Source of the DNA: Calliopum simillimum
Lineage: Eukaryota; Arthropoda; Insecta; Diptera; Lauxaniidae
Assembly: GCA_951812925.1 (NCBI GenBank)
Contig: OX638371.1
Coordinates: 79,617,697 to 79,681,696 of the forward strand
Reading direction: 5' to 3'
DNA: 64,000 nt
The notes beneath the pieces were generated by a model. The model saw only the letters and a list, made by a program, of their open reading frames with translations, was not told the origin of the DNA and ran no database searches. Below are positions 1 to 8,660 of this stretch, piece after piece. The translations under genes were made by a program, and so were the position numbers. How positions within the stretch are numbered: position 1 is the first letter of the stretch; each line of letters begins with the position of its first letter.

Positions 1-1030
1 TTTTTACGCAGGAATTTCGAGCTACTTTCGAGCTAATTTTGAGCTAAAAGCATTTTCCGGAAAACTCCCAATTTTCCCGGAAAATCCCAAAAAAACTTTT
101 TTTATGGCTTACTTTATTTTTTCTGCCAGACGAATCCGCGGGAACAGTAAGGGATGAAATCTTTTAATGCAGGAATTTCGAGCTACTTTCGAGCTGACCT
201 TGAATGAGGTATTTTCCTTAAATTTCCCCGGAAATTCCCAAAAAACTAAAATTTCTTTTTTTCCCTGTGTTATGTCCGCATATTATTATTTTTATGTCCG
301 AAAGTTTTTTGCGGAACAGCCTATAATATATCCAACACCTAGTTTGCTAGCCACAGTAATTTTACATAAGAGTAGGGGTAAGTGGGCGGCCTGCGGCCGC
401 AGCTCAGGATTTAAAACTCCCAAAAATCCAACACCGGCTTCGCGGCGGCCTTCGGCCGCGGATCAGTTGGTAATATATACATTAATTTGCGGACATAACA
501 CCCATTTACGAAATGGGGATTATGTCAAGGCACCGCCATAAAAAAAGATTTTTTGGGATTTTGCGGGAAAGTTTGGGGTTTTCCGGGAAAGTTTGGGGTT
601 TTCCGGAAAACACTTATCGTTTTTGATGAGCTCGAAACTAGCTTCAAATTCGTGTGTTAAATGATATGATCGCGAAATATTCTCATGGGTTCGTCTGGCT
701 GAAAAAATAAAGCAAGCCCTTAAAAATTTTTTTGGGATTTTCCGGTGAAATTTAAGAAAAACACTTCATTCAAGGTAAGCTCGAAAGTAGCTCAAAATTC
801 CTGCATTCAAAGATTTCATCCCTTACTATTCCCGCGGATTCGTCTGGCTGAAAAAAATAAAGTTAGCCATAAAAAATATTTTTGTGGGATTTTCCGGGAA
901 AATTGGGAGTTTTCCGGAAAATGCTTTTAGCTCAAAATTAGCTCGAAAGTAGCTCGAAATTCCTGCGTAAAAAGATTTCATCGCTAACTCTCCCCACGGA
1001 TTCGTCTGGCTGAAAAAATAAACTCAGCTA
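1..1030. repeat. Foldback element with arms of about 255 bp
   Basis: The first 260 bases are repeated in reverse complement at about 735-990. Both arms carry the motifs GCAGGAATTTCGAGCTACTT, TTTTCCGGAAAA and GGATTCGTCTGGCTGAAAAA in mirrored order. The centre holds a copy of another repeat (262-545), so this looks like an older foldback split by a later insertion. Part of the right arm is repeated again at 990-1030. The element starts before the window. No coding capacity is seen; short reading frames here are chance. The family is unknown to me. Confidence 0.7.
262..545. repeat. GGACATAAT hairpin element, copy 1
   Basis: Dispersed non-coding repeat with three copies in the window (here, 8185-8660 and 15462-15845). 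Shared landmarks are the block CTAGTTTGCTAGCCACAGTA, GC-rich palindromes built on GCGGCCGC, CCAACACCGGCTTCGCGG, and hairpins of the type CCCCATTTACGAAATGGGG followed by ATTATGTCC. It is strikingly GC-rich against its surroundings. No reading frame is conserved between copies, so it is probably a non-autonomous DNA element. Exact ends are unresolved. Confidence 0.65.
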
Positions 1031-1566
1031 TGCAAAACAATTTTTCCGCTTTTCCGGAAAATGGAAAATTTCCCAGACAGCTCGAAATAATTGTTGAAAA
1101 GCTCGAAAATAGCTCGAAATTCCCAAACAAAAAACATCGAAATTCGTCACACCTGCATAGCTCACTTTATAGACCTCAAATTTCTATAAGTTCTTTTGCT
1201 TTAAGTATACGTTAGGTATCTCAAACTTTCGAATTTTTCAGTTTCCAAAAACTCCAGCAATTTTCAATTTTTTTAAATATCTAAAAAAATGTCGGGCGTT
1301 AAGAACTTCCGCTTTTTCAATATTTTCAAAATACTTCAAAATTTTATATTTATCAAAATATTTCAATTCTTTTATAGTTTTCAATTAAATTTATGTCCTT
1401 TGAATGTTTTGACTTCAATATGTTTTGAACTTTCCGAACGTTTTCAAGTTTCTCTACAGTTTTTATTGTTCAATGGTTTGTAATTTTTATAATTTTTAAG
1501 AATCTTAAAATTTAAGTTTAAAATTTTCTAATACGTTTTATATTTTGATGATTTTTAATATTCTTA
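1031..1566. other. AT-rich non-coding stretch
   Basis: Very AT-rich sequence dominated by TTTTCAAAAT and TTTAAA motifs. I see no gene, RNA or element end in it. It is probably part of the collagen intron. Confidence 0.5.
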
Positions 1567-1792
1567 AAAATTGATTTTTTTAATTGAACTTTTAGTCATA
1601 TATTTGCAAAGATCGATTTACATATAAATCTATCAATGCATTTTTCTAACACATAATTATGACAAATCAAGGAACGGATTAAAAACACGGCTATAGTGAC
1701 ATATATCAATAAATAACACAAAAAAACAATTATGATATATCAATACGTATTAACACACAAACAAAACTGGCAAAAGTCGGCTTCGCAGCAGG

Positions 1793-1863
1793 GCAAGGCT
1801 GGTGTAGTGGTAACGACTGCTGCTACCAACCTGGAGATCCTTGGTTCGACTCCCGCCCAGACC
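1793..1863 (+). promoter_or_regulatory. tRNA-related Pol III internal promoter (A and B boxes)
   Basis: TGGTGTAGTGG at 1800-1810 fits the tRNA A-box consensus, and GGTTCGACTCC at 1843-1853 fits the B box exactly. The 32-bp spacing between them is normal for tRNA genes. A convincing cloverleaf does not form: the T-stem flanking the B box is mispaired. I therefore read it as a tRNA-derived SINE head rather than a working tRNA gene. It would start transcription just upstream and carry the downstream hammerhead in the transcript. Confidence 0.7.
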
Positions 1864-1948
1864 AAAAACCACAAAAAGTTTTCAAACTTGCAATTTTTCA
1901 ATTATAATTAATTTAGTAAAATAAATATAATTATAATTACAACAAAAA

Positions 1949-1995
1949 ATAGTCTGATGAGTCTTTGTGGCGAAAGACGAAACATATGTCACTAT
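1949..1995 (+). ncRNA. Hammerhead ribozyme, type I, minimal stem III
   Basis: All conserved core parts are present in order. Stem I 5' strand is ATAGT (1949-1953), core box CTGATGA is 1954-1960, and stem II pairs GTCTTT (1961-1966) with AAAGAC (1973-1978) around loop GTGGCG. Core GAAA is 1979-1982, followed by a minimal stem III (C1983-G1988, loop ATAT, plus A1982-U1989). The cleavage triplet GUC is 1988-1990 and the stem I 3' strand ACTAT is 1991-1995. Stem I pairs 5 of 5 and stem II 6 of 6. Predicted cleavage is after C1990. Such short-stem-III hammerheads may need a dimeric RNA to cut efficiently. Confidence 0.82.
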
Positions 1996-2121
1996 AGCCG
2001 TGTTTTTAATCCGTTCCTTGATTTGTCATAATTATGTGTTAGAAAAATGCATTGATAGATTTATATGTAAATCGATCTTTGCAAATATATGACTAAAAGT
2101 TCAATTAAAAAAATCAATTTT

Positions 2122-2509
2122 CTATATATAAAATGTCATTAAGTAACACACTTAAAAATTCTTAAAAAATTCTTAAAAATTTTCGAAAATATCTAAAATT
2201 TTTAAATTTTTGGCATTTTTTTATAACACTCTAATTTCAGAATCATCGATTATTTGATGTTTATTTTGCCCATGGATTTTTTCAAAATTTTTCGTTTTGT
2301 TAAAATTTTTATTAAAACTATCCATATTTTTCGAATAAAGAAAAAATTTTCGATTTTTTCAACCAATACTTTTCAAGGAAAAATTTCGAAAAATTTTAAA
2401 TATTTTCAAAATATTCTACTATTTCAAAATTTTGGGCTTTTGTTATAACGTTTTGATAAAGTAATGTATATAAACTTCTTAGTTTATTATTAATCATTTT
2501 TTCACTTAC
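2122..2509. other. AT-rich intronic stretch downstream of the collagen exon
   Basis: AT-rich sequence that directly follows the collagen donor site on the minus strand. No further Gly-X-Y exon, RNA or element end is visible. The collagen reading frame runs a short way into it only because no stop codon intervenes at first. Confidence 0.55.
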
Positions 2510-3088
2510 CGAATGCCCCAAATCGCCCATTGGTCCTGGTTTGCCCGGCGGTCCTATAGGTCCAGCTGTGCCCGGTTTGCCGCGTCGTCCGCGCATACCC
2601 TTCTCACCTTTATCGCCTTTTGTACCATTCATAGCCATGCCTTCGAAACCACCGGCGAAAAAGGCTTGACCCGGTGGACCCTCGGGACCGCGATCACCTT
2701 TTGAGCCGCCCAAGCCACGTGTACCTTTTTCGCCTTTCTCACCCTTCATGCCAGGCAGGCCGGTCAAACCGCTAGGTCCAGCTGGACCTGGGTCGCCGTT
2801 CAAACCGGGTGGACCCTCGAAACCCTGAGGGCCACGTGTTCCTTGTGGACCTGGTGGACCCGCTGGACATTGACACGCTGCTGCAGCGCTGGATGCATTA
2901 CCGCCAAACGGTAGATCATTGTAGACAGTCTGGCCGGGAGGACCAGGTGGTCCCATCGGACCCATTTCACCAGGTAATCCACGATCACCTTTAAGTCCAG
3001 ATGCACCAGGAGCACCAGCAAGGCCAGGTACACCAGGTTGGCCTGGTTCACCCTTAGAGCCGCCCGGACCATGTGCGCCAGGATGACC
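2510..3088 (-). CDS. Collagen triple-helix protein, 193-codon internal exon
   Basis: On the minus strand an acceptor (pyrimidine tract ending CCTACAG) precedes GGT at 3088, and a donor (TCG|GTAAGTGAA) follows 2510. The exon is 579 nt, phase 0 at both ends. It encodes mostly Gly-X-Y triplets rich in Pro and Lys ([23 protein letters not shown]). Two breaks interrupt the helix: one of about 20 residues containing a CQC motif and an NAS glycosylation sequon (near residues 56-77), and one reading [15 protein letters not shown] (near 138-152). Collagens with such imperfections are extracellular or basement-membrane-associated. A multiplexin (XV/XVIII-like) or membrane-associated type is possible, but the diagnostic terminal domains lie outside the window, so no gene symbol is given. 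It continues in register from the exon at 35624-35788. Confidence 0.92.
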
Positions 3089-3099
3089 CTGTAGGAAAA

Positions 3100-4160
3100 G
3101 AGAAAGAGTAAAAAGTGAATAATTTGAATAAAAATGTATGTATGAAAATGCAAAAAAAAAAAAAAACGGTCAAAGTTGAGCCATAAATAAATCGTTAACA
3201 ACCATTATCATAAAATTTAATAAAAGCCCATTTGCATAAGCCAATTTCTAAAGAAGTAGAAGCCAGTGATGGAAACTAAAGACCGACTAACAACAACAAC
3301 AAAAATTTTTTTTTTTTTTTTCACTTCGTTATATGGATTTTACACAACGAAATATGAAAATTAAATTTGCGCACGCACACACTTACACAAAAGCACTCAC
3401 ACTTATAAAATAAACACACACATACAAAAAAGGATATACATAACAGCGGGTGCATAGATACACAGCGCATAAGAGAGAGACGCAGCGGAGGGTTTGACGG
3501 CGGCCATAAAGTGAAAAACGTCTAAAACGAGCTAACCTAATATTCAAATTCAATTTTCCACTTACTTGAATCAACGAAGTCAAACCCAGAGCATTTCATA
3601 AGAGGGCCAAAAGCCCGCACACACACACACACACATGCATACACTCAATATTTTGTAATACCCACACACATACATATGCAAATGTTATAAAACCCTATTT
3701 ACCAACATGCAAATATGTTTATATATTTTTGCATTTGTATGCTTAAAATATGAAAAACACAAAATGTAAACAGAAAATTGTAGTCACCTGCATGGCGTTA
3801 AAGGGAAGAGGAATCGAGGGGAATGAAAAGTGAAAAGAAAATGTAAAAACATAATACAAAGAATAAACCATCTTTATAGAAAAAATTACTTTCTTTCGAA
3901 AAAAGTACTCACACAAAGCCATATGCTTTAACCATAACCCCTGAATGAAAGTCAGGAATCTTATGGCATAAATTTAACTATTCATAGTGGCATCATGAAG
4001 AGAAAAAAAATTGACTCAAAAGTCTGTAGTTGGCCTGAAATCTTTGACCCACCTGTCATATCAGTCACTTAGAATGTAAATGCATTAATAAACCCAACAG
4101 GAAATAATATTTTAGGCAACTGATAACATTTCGAGCTAGTAACGATGTTATGTTTGGAAT
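3100..4160. other. Low-copy intronic sequence with microsatellites
   Basis: Contains an A-run near 3152, a T-run near 3307, a (CA)n tract at 3617-3634, and CACA and TACATA simple repeats. No gene, RNA or transposon end is recognised. Short frames here have no support. Confidence 0.5.
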
Positions 4161-5536
4161 AGCCTTTCGCGATGCAAAGTGGACGGGTTTGTATTTAACG
4201 GCGGAAATTTGGTACAGATGTTTTCTACATTAAAATAATAAAAATCAGTGAATGTGAACAAAATTCGCCGTCGAAGATGAATACGACTACCTCTCATACA
4301 AAGTTAGGGTGTGGTCGAATCTTTTTTCAAAATGGGTATCAATTTCCTTTGACTTGACGACGCTGATTTCAAAAATGTTAAAAATTTTTAGCTATCTTTA
4401 ATAGTTTTCAAGTTATGAGAAAATAACGAAAATCTACTTTATAAAAACTAGATTTTGTTTGTTTGTGCATTTGTCCCTTATTGACTTGGTAACTAACAAA
4501 TCGTTTTTGAAGAAATTTTTACATTGTGTTAGAATAAAAAAGGCTTAGCTATGGGATAAAAAAGTGGGCGGTGCCACGCCCTCAAAAAAATAAATTCAAT
4601 ATTTTATTGACAATATTTGACGCAGGTTGATATGATTTGGTACATATGTTAAGATAATTAGAACAAATAATTCTCACTAGAAAAGGAGGCGGTGCCACGC
4701 CACTCTGAATGCAGATTCATCATGTCTCAGAAACTGCTTGACGCAGCTAAATAAAATCTAGTACGTATTAAAAAGGCATTTGGAGAAATAATGTTCGATG
4801 GAAAAATGGGCGGTGCCACGCCCTATAAAAATGAAATTCTTCATATTACTGACTACTTGACCCAAAGTATAAGATTTGGTACAATGCTTTGCTACGGTGT
4901 GTCCAAGTTAAGAGAGGGCAATTTCCAAGGGGGCTTACTACCCTTTCTTTAAAAAACCATCTTCCGCATCATCGCATCACTTTATCTGAAATCAAATCTT
5001 ATCTACCTATGCAAAATAGTTTCAGAGATATAAAAAATTAGTTTTTTTTTTAAGTGAGGGGCATAGCCTCCCTCATTTTTGTAGAACATTTTTTTCCCAG
5101 TGCCAATTAGATATTCACCAAACCTCATTTACCTAAGTCAAATAATTTCAGAGATACGACAAATTTCGGATGGAAGGGGCGTGGCGCTGCCCATTTTTTT
5201 ATTGAATACTATTTACTCAAGTATTGTTCATATACTATATGTACTAAGTCTCATTCTCCTATGTCAAATATTTTCAAAGATAGGATTGATTGTTTCCTTA
5301 TTTTCATATAAACAACATTTTTCCGATCTTTAACGGCCTGTGAGCACGGTCAAATATGTTCTGATCCGGACCAAATTTTTTTTGCTTGGGGTCTATATGT
5401 AGGGTCTATATAAGAACAGAAAAAAATACTGCTTTTGTATCGACTAAGTACCTTAAATTGGTTTAACATTTTTACAGTGCCATATCCTGTTCGCTTCATT
5501 TCACCTGAATCGAATCTTTTTTATATGTGTCAAATA
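4160..5536. repeat. GC-box repeat family, left block
   Basis: Degenerate dispersed repeat with recurring GC-rich imperfect palindromes of the form GGGCGGTGCCACGCCC (near 4565, 4687, 4808 and, inverted, 5177) in AT-rich paragraphs that share TTGGTACA and TTTCAGAGATA motifs. The stretch 5040-5400 is repeated in direct orientation at about 7720-8060. Related boxes occur near 16010, 20335, 34770, 56655 and 56790. No reading frame is conserved. It is probably a decayed non-autonomous element or tandem repeat. A hAT element (5545-7695) inserted into it. Confidence 0.6.
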
Positions 5537-5559
5537 GTTTCAGACATAGATGGGCACAC

Positions 5560-6050
5560 TGCAGTATTTATTGACTGCATTAACAATTTCAATTATCAAT
5601 AAAATTTTATTGATTACTGATATTTAGTTTGCATTACCAGTAAAATTTTAGTGATTACTGGAAAAATATCAGTAAAAATAAATATTTACTGTTTACTGAA
5701 AAAAAAAAAAATAGTAACCAGTAAGTTTTTATTGATAATGCAAATGAAATTTGCATTACCAGTAAATTTTACTGATTACTGAAAAGAATTGCAGTAAAAA
5801 TAATTTTTTACTGGTTACTGGAAAAGAATTGCAGTAAAAATAATTTTTTACTGGTTACTGGAAAAAAATTGCAGTAAAAATAATTTTTACTGATAATGAA
5901 AAAAATTGCAGTAAAAATAATTTTTTACTGCAAACTGAAAAAAATTGCAGTAAAAATAATTTTTACTGATAGTGAAAAAATTGCAGTAAAAATTACTTTT
6001 TACTGATAATGAAAATAGTTACTGGTAGTTAAAAATCAATGCACAATCCT
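5560..6050. repeat. Subterminal CAGTAAA/TTTACTG array, left
   Basis: Dense array of TTTACTG, CAGTAAA and TTGCAGTAAAAAT words in both orientations, with palindromic joins, immediately inside the left hAT end. Together with the matching right array it brackets the transposase relic. hAT transposases typically bind short subterminal repeats, so these are candidate binding sites expanded into arrays; that role is inference. Confidence 0.75.
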
Positions 6051-6200
6051 AAAGTAAATATGAAGCAAAAACCATCCAAAGTAAATAAAACACAATATTT
6101 AAGTTGGAAAATTATACAAAAACCAACTTTTATTCTATTTTCCTAGAATACTCAATTGCTACTGAACTTTGTATCAAGCGTAGAATTGACACGAAGCTTT

Positions 6201-7068
6201 TTATACACCGTTAGCTTTCCTCAGAACAAGCAATTCGAAATTTTCATCGTTGAGGTTTTGCCTTCTGGAGCGATTCACAATCCCATGAAAACAACCGTTC
6301 TACAGGTGCAGATGACGGTAATGGGGTATTGTATTTTAAAAACACGTTTTTAATTGCTGGATGGTTTTTCAGACAATTTGCAGTTGTGTCTTGATCGACT
6401 AGGTATAAAATGGTTTCCTGGAGATAATTTCCAGAGTCAGTGGAAACACACTGTTCGCTAACATCTGTTAAAGTACATATACAAATAAATGTATAAGTAC
6501 AAATATTTAATGGAAAATTAAGTGTAAAAATTACTTTCTTCCCCGAAATCGAGGAGTGCGTTTTTCGGTATGTCCGGCAGAACCCGAGTTTTTACGGCTA
6601 TTTTGCCAAAGCGTAATTTTATATCCGGAATAGATATAGCCGCAATAACAGCATCCCAAGCGTCAGGCTGCAGTTTGAAATATTTTTCAAATCTTTTAAG
6701 CAAAGCTTTAAGCATTTCTTCGCTTACTTTGGCTAAATACTTAAGGGTTGTGGGGTCTAAACGACGCATTTTTATCTTTAAGGATACTATTGCAGGGACA
6801 AAGTAACCAAAACACATAATTTTTTCGCCCTGAAGAAAATCAATCGCCTCTGCTATAGGCCCCATAAGCTTTATGTATTCTTCAAAGTGCTCAAGCTCGT
6901 CATTGAGAATGGTAGGAATTTTGAGCAGAAAACACAATTCCGCTGATTTTTATTCATGTTGCAGTAGCCTCTTTACGGAATCATAAAGTGAGTTCCACCT
7001 TGTTATGGTTGGAGTTAATAAACTGTCATTTATAACCGACTTGACTACTTCTGCAGATTTTTTCAATA
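6201..7068 (-). pseudogene. hAT transposase remnant
   Basis: Minus-strand reading shows hAT landmarks in order: TRWNSLYDS with a preceding VVKSVINDSLL region (about 7040-6990), then DELEHFEEYIKLMGPIAEA and IDFLQGEK (about 6905-6835), then AIKNVFLKYN leading into LPSSAPVERLFS (about 6360-6300, the C-terminal dimerisation domain), and LNDENFELLVLRKANGV before a stop at 6201-6203. Stops and frameshifts break it: a stop follows the RWNSLYDS segment, and a frame change lies between the VERLFS and NDENFE segments. The N-terminal BED zinc finger is absent. Not functional. Confidence 0.85.
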
Positions 7069-7074
7069 ATCGTA

Positions 7075-7680
7075 AAATTTTACTGATAATGCAAATTAAT
7101 ATCAATAAAAGTTACTGATTACTTCTATATTTCCAGTAAATTGTAAAATTTACTGATTACTGATATTTCTTACTGATTACTGATATTTTTTCAGTAACCA
7201 GTAAAATTTTACTGGTAATTAAATGTGAAATTGCAATATCAGTAAAATTTACTGCTTACTGATATTTTTCCAGTAACCAGCAAAATTTTACTGGTAATTA
7301 AATGTGAAATTGCAGTATCAGTAAAATTTACTGTTTACTGATATTTTTTCCAGTAACCAGTAAAATTTTACTGGTAATTAAATGTGAAATTGCAATATCA
7401 GTAAAATTTACTGCTTACTGATATTTTTCCCAGTAACCAGTAAAATTTTACTAGTAATTAAATGTTAAATTGCAGTACCAGTAAAATTTACTGCTTACTG
7501 ATATATTTTCCAGTAATCAGTAAAATTTACTGGTAATGCAAATTTGATTTGCATTATCAATAAAAATTTATTGGTTACTGCTTTTTTTTTTAAATTATCA
7601 ATAATACTTTATTGGTAATTGCAAATTAAATTGCAATATCAGTAACAAATTTATTTTACTGGATTTGTACTGGTACTGCA
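7075..7680. repeat. Subterminal CAGTAAA/TTTACTG array, right
   Basis: Tandem units of about 120 bp built on CAGTAACCAGTAAAATTTTA and TACTGATATTTTTCCAGTAA, repeated about four times from 7180 to 7520 and more loosely on either side. It lies just inside the right end of the hAT element at 5545-7695. The units are self-complementary, so single strands could form many small hairpins. Confidence 0.78.
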
Positions 7681-7703
7681 AACTGCCCAACTATGGTTTC
7701 AGA

Positions 7704-8070
7704 GATATGACAAATTTGATTTTTTTAGAAGAAGGGGCGTAACCCCGCTCATTTTTTACTTAACATTTTTTTGCCAGTGCCAATTACATAAGTACCGAAT
7801 ATCATTCCCCTGAGTCAAATATTTCCAGAGATACAAGGATTTCGGGTCGAGGGGGCGTGGCATCGTCCATTTATTTTATTGGCTGCAATTGGCTCAAGCA
7901 TTGTTCATATACAAGCCAAATCTTAATCACTTATGTCAAACTGTTTCAAAGGTAGGACTGATTCTTGCAATTAAAGCCCCATTTTTCCGACCTTCAACGG
8001 CCTTGCGGCACGGTAATATATTGTTCAATCGGGACCAAAATTTTTATGGTTAATATCTACACCAATAGGA
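7704..8070. repeat. GC-box repeat family, right block
   Basis: Continuation of the repeat interrupted by the hAT insertion. It is a direct copy of about 5040-5400, sharing CCAGTGCCAATTA, GGGGGCGTGGCATCG (against GGGGCGTGGCGCTG) and ACGGCC...GCACGGT blocks in the same order. The two blocks show this family is arranged in long direct repeats of several hundred bases. Confidence 0.6.
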
Positions 8071-8184
8071 AACTTTTTAGCGTCTGGGAGCAAGGTTTTT
8101 TTCATGTTTAATTTTTGATAAATTTTTGCATTGGTGGTGTATTTTGAAGAAATTTGCAAAATATTGAAATATTGTGTTTGCTGG

Positions 8185-8660
8185 GTTACCGGACATAATC
8201 CCAACGGACATAATCCCCATTTCGTAAATGGGGATTATGTCCGAAAATTTTTCGGTCATAATCCCCATTTTGGACATGGGGGTTATGTCCGCAAATTTAA
8301 TTGAGATTGAACAAAATTTTTGCAATAATCCATTTAAAAAATTTATAAAGTGTTGGATGTTATAGACTGATCCGCGGCCGAAGGCCGCCGCGAAGCCGGT
8401 GTTGGATTTTTGGGAGTTTTAAATCCTGAGCTGCGGCCGCAGGCCGCCCACTTACCCCTACTTTTATGTAAAATTACTGTGGCTAGCAAACTAGGTGTTG
8501 GATATATTATAGACTGATCAGCGGCTGAAGGCAGCCGCGGAAACGGTATTGGAATTTTGGGAGTTGTAAATCATGGGCTGCTTTTGTTGTCAATAACAAA
8601 ATATCGTCATGGGGACTATGTCCGTTTTTTCCTGGGGATTATGTCCGAAACACTTGTAAA
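8185..8660. repeat. GGACATAAT hairpin element, copy 2
   Basis: Reverse-orientation copy of the repeat at 262-545 and 15462-15845. Its left end has two nested hairpins made from CCCCATTTCGTAAATGGGGA and CCCCATTTTGGACATGGGGG flanked by ATTATGTCC. Its centre has GC-rich palindromes (CCGCGGCCGAAGGCCGCCGC, GCTGCGGCCGCAGG). Its right end has GGGGACTATGTCCG and GGGGATTATGTCCG. Terminal hairpins with a structured GC-rich middle suggest a non-autonomous foldback or MITE family. Confidence 0.7.

Larger units (their letters stand above)
1567..2121 (+). mobile_element. Inverted-repeat cassette with tRNA-like Pol III boxes and a hammerhead ribozyme
   Basis: The left arm (1567-1704) and right arm (1984-2121) are inverted copies of 138 bp that read as identical by eye, so the structure is young or kept identical by gene conversion. 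The 279-bp centre contains Pol III-like A and B boxes (1800-1810, 1843-1853) followed, 95 bp after the B box, by a complete hammerhead motif (1949-1995) on the same strand. The inner edge of the inverted repeat lies about 6 nt from the predicted cleavage site. Self-cleaving hammerheads with a very short stem III are known from Penelope-like elements, retrozymes and some SINE-like repeats, so a retroposon origin is inferred. No protein is encoded. Confidence 0.7.
5545..7695 (-). mobile_element. hAT transposon, decayed, TSD GTTTCAGA
   Basis: Both flanks carry the 8-bp sequence GTTTCAGA (5537-5544 and 7696-7703). The ends are inverted: CATAGATGGGCA on the left and TGCCCAACTATG on the right. Eight-base duplications are the hallmark of hAT elements. 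The flanking repeat contains uninterrupted copies of the target (TTTCAGAGATA near 5017 and 5147), which fits an insertion at this exact point. The interior holds a minus-strand hAT transposase pseudogene (6201-7068) between two large arrays of CAGTAAA/TTTACTG palindromes (about 5560-6050 and 7075-7680). Confidence 0.88.

Noticed and set aside
603..625. TTGATGAGCTCGAAAC resembling a hammerhead core
   Set aside because: Stem II would be GAGCTC with no loop, there is no cleavage triplet in position, and it is part of the AGCTCGAAA foldback repeat.
1793..1863. A true tRNA gene
   Set aside because: A and B boxes match but the T-stem and acceptor stem do not pair well; better read as a tRNA-derived promoter.
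2800..3201. Frame with hydrophobic N-terminus overlapping the collagen exon
   Set aside because: Wrong frame of the collagen exon extended into its intron; the collagen frame has Gly-X-Y periodicity and splice sites.
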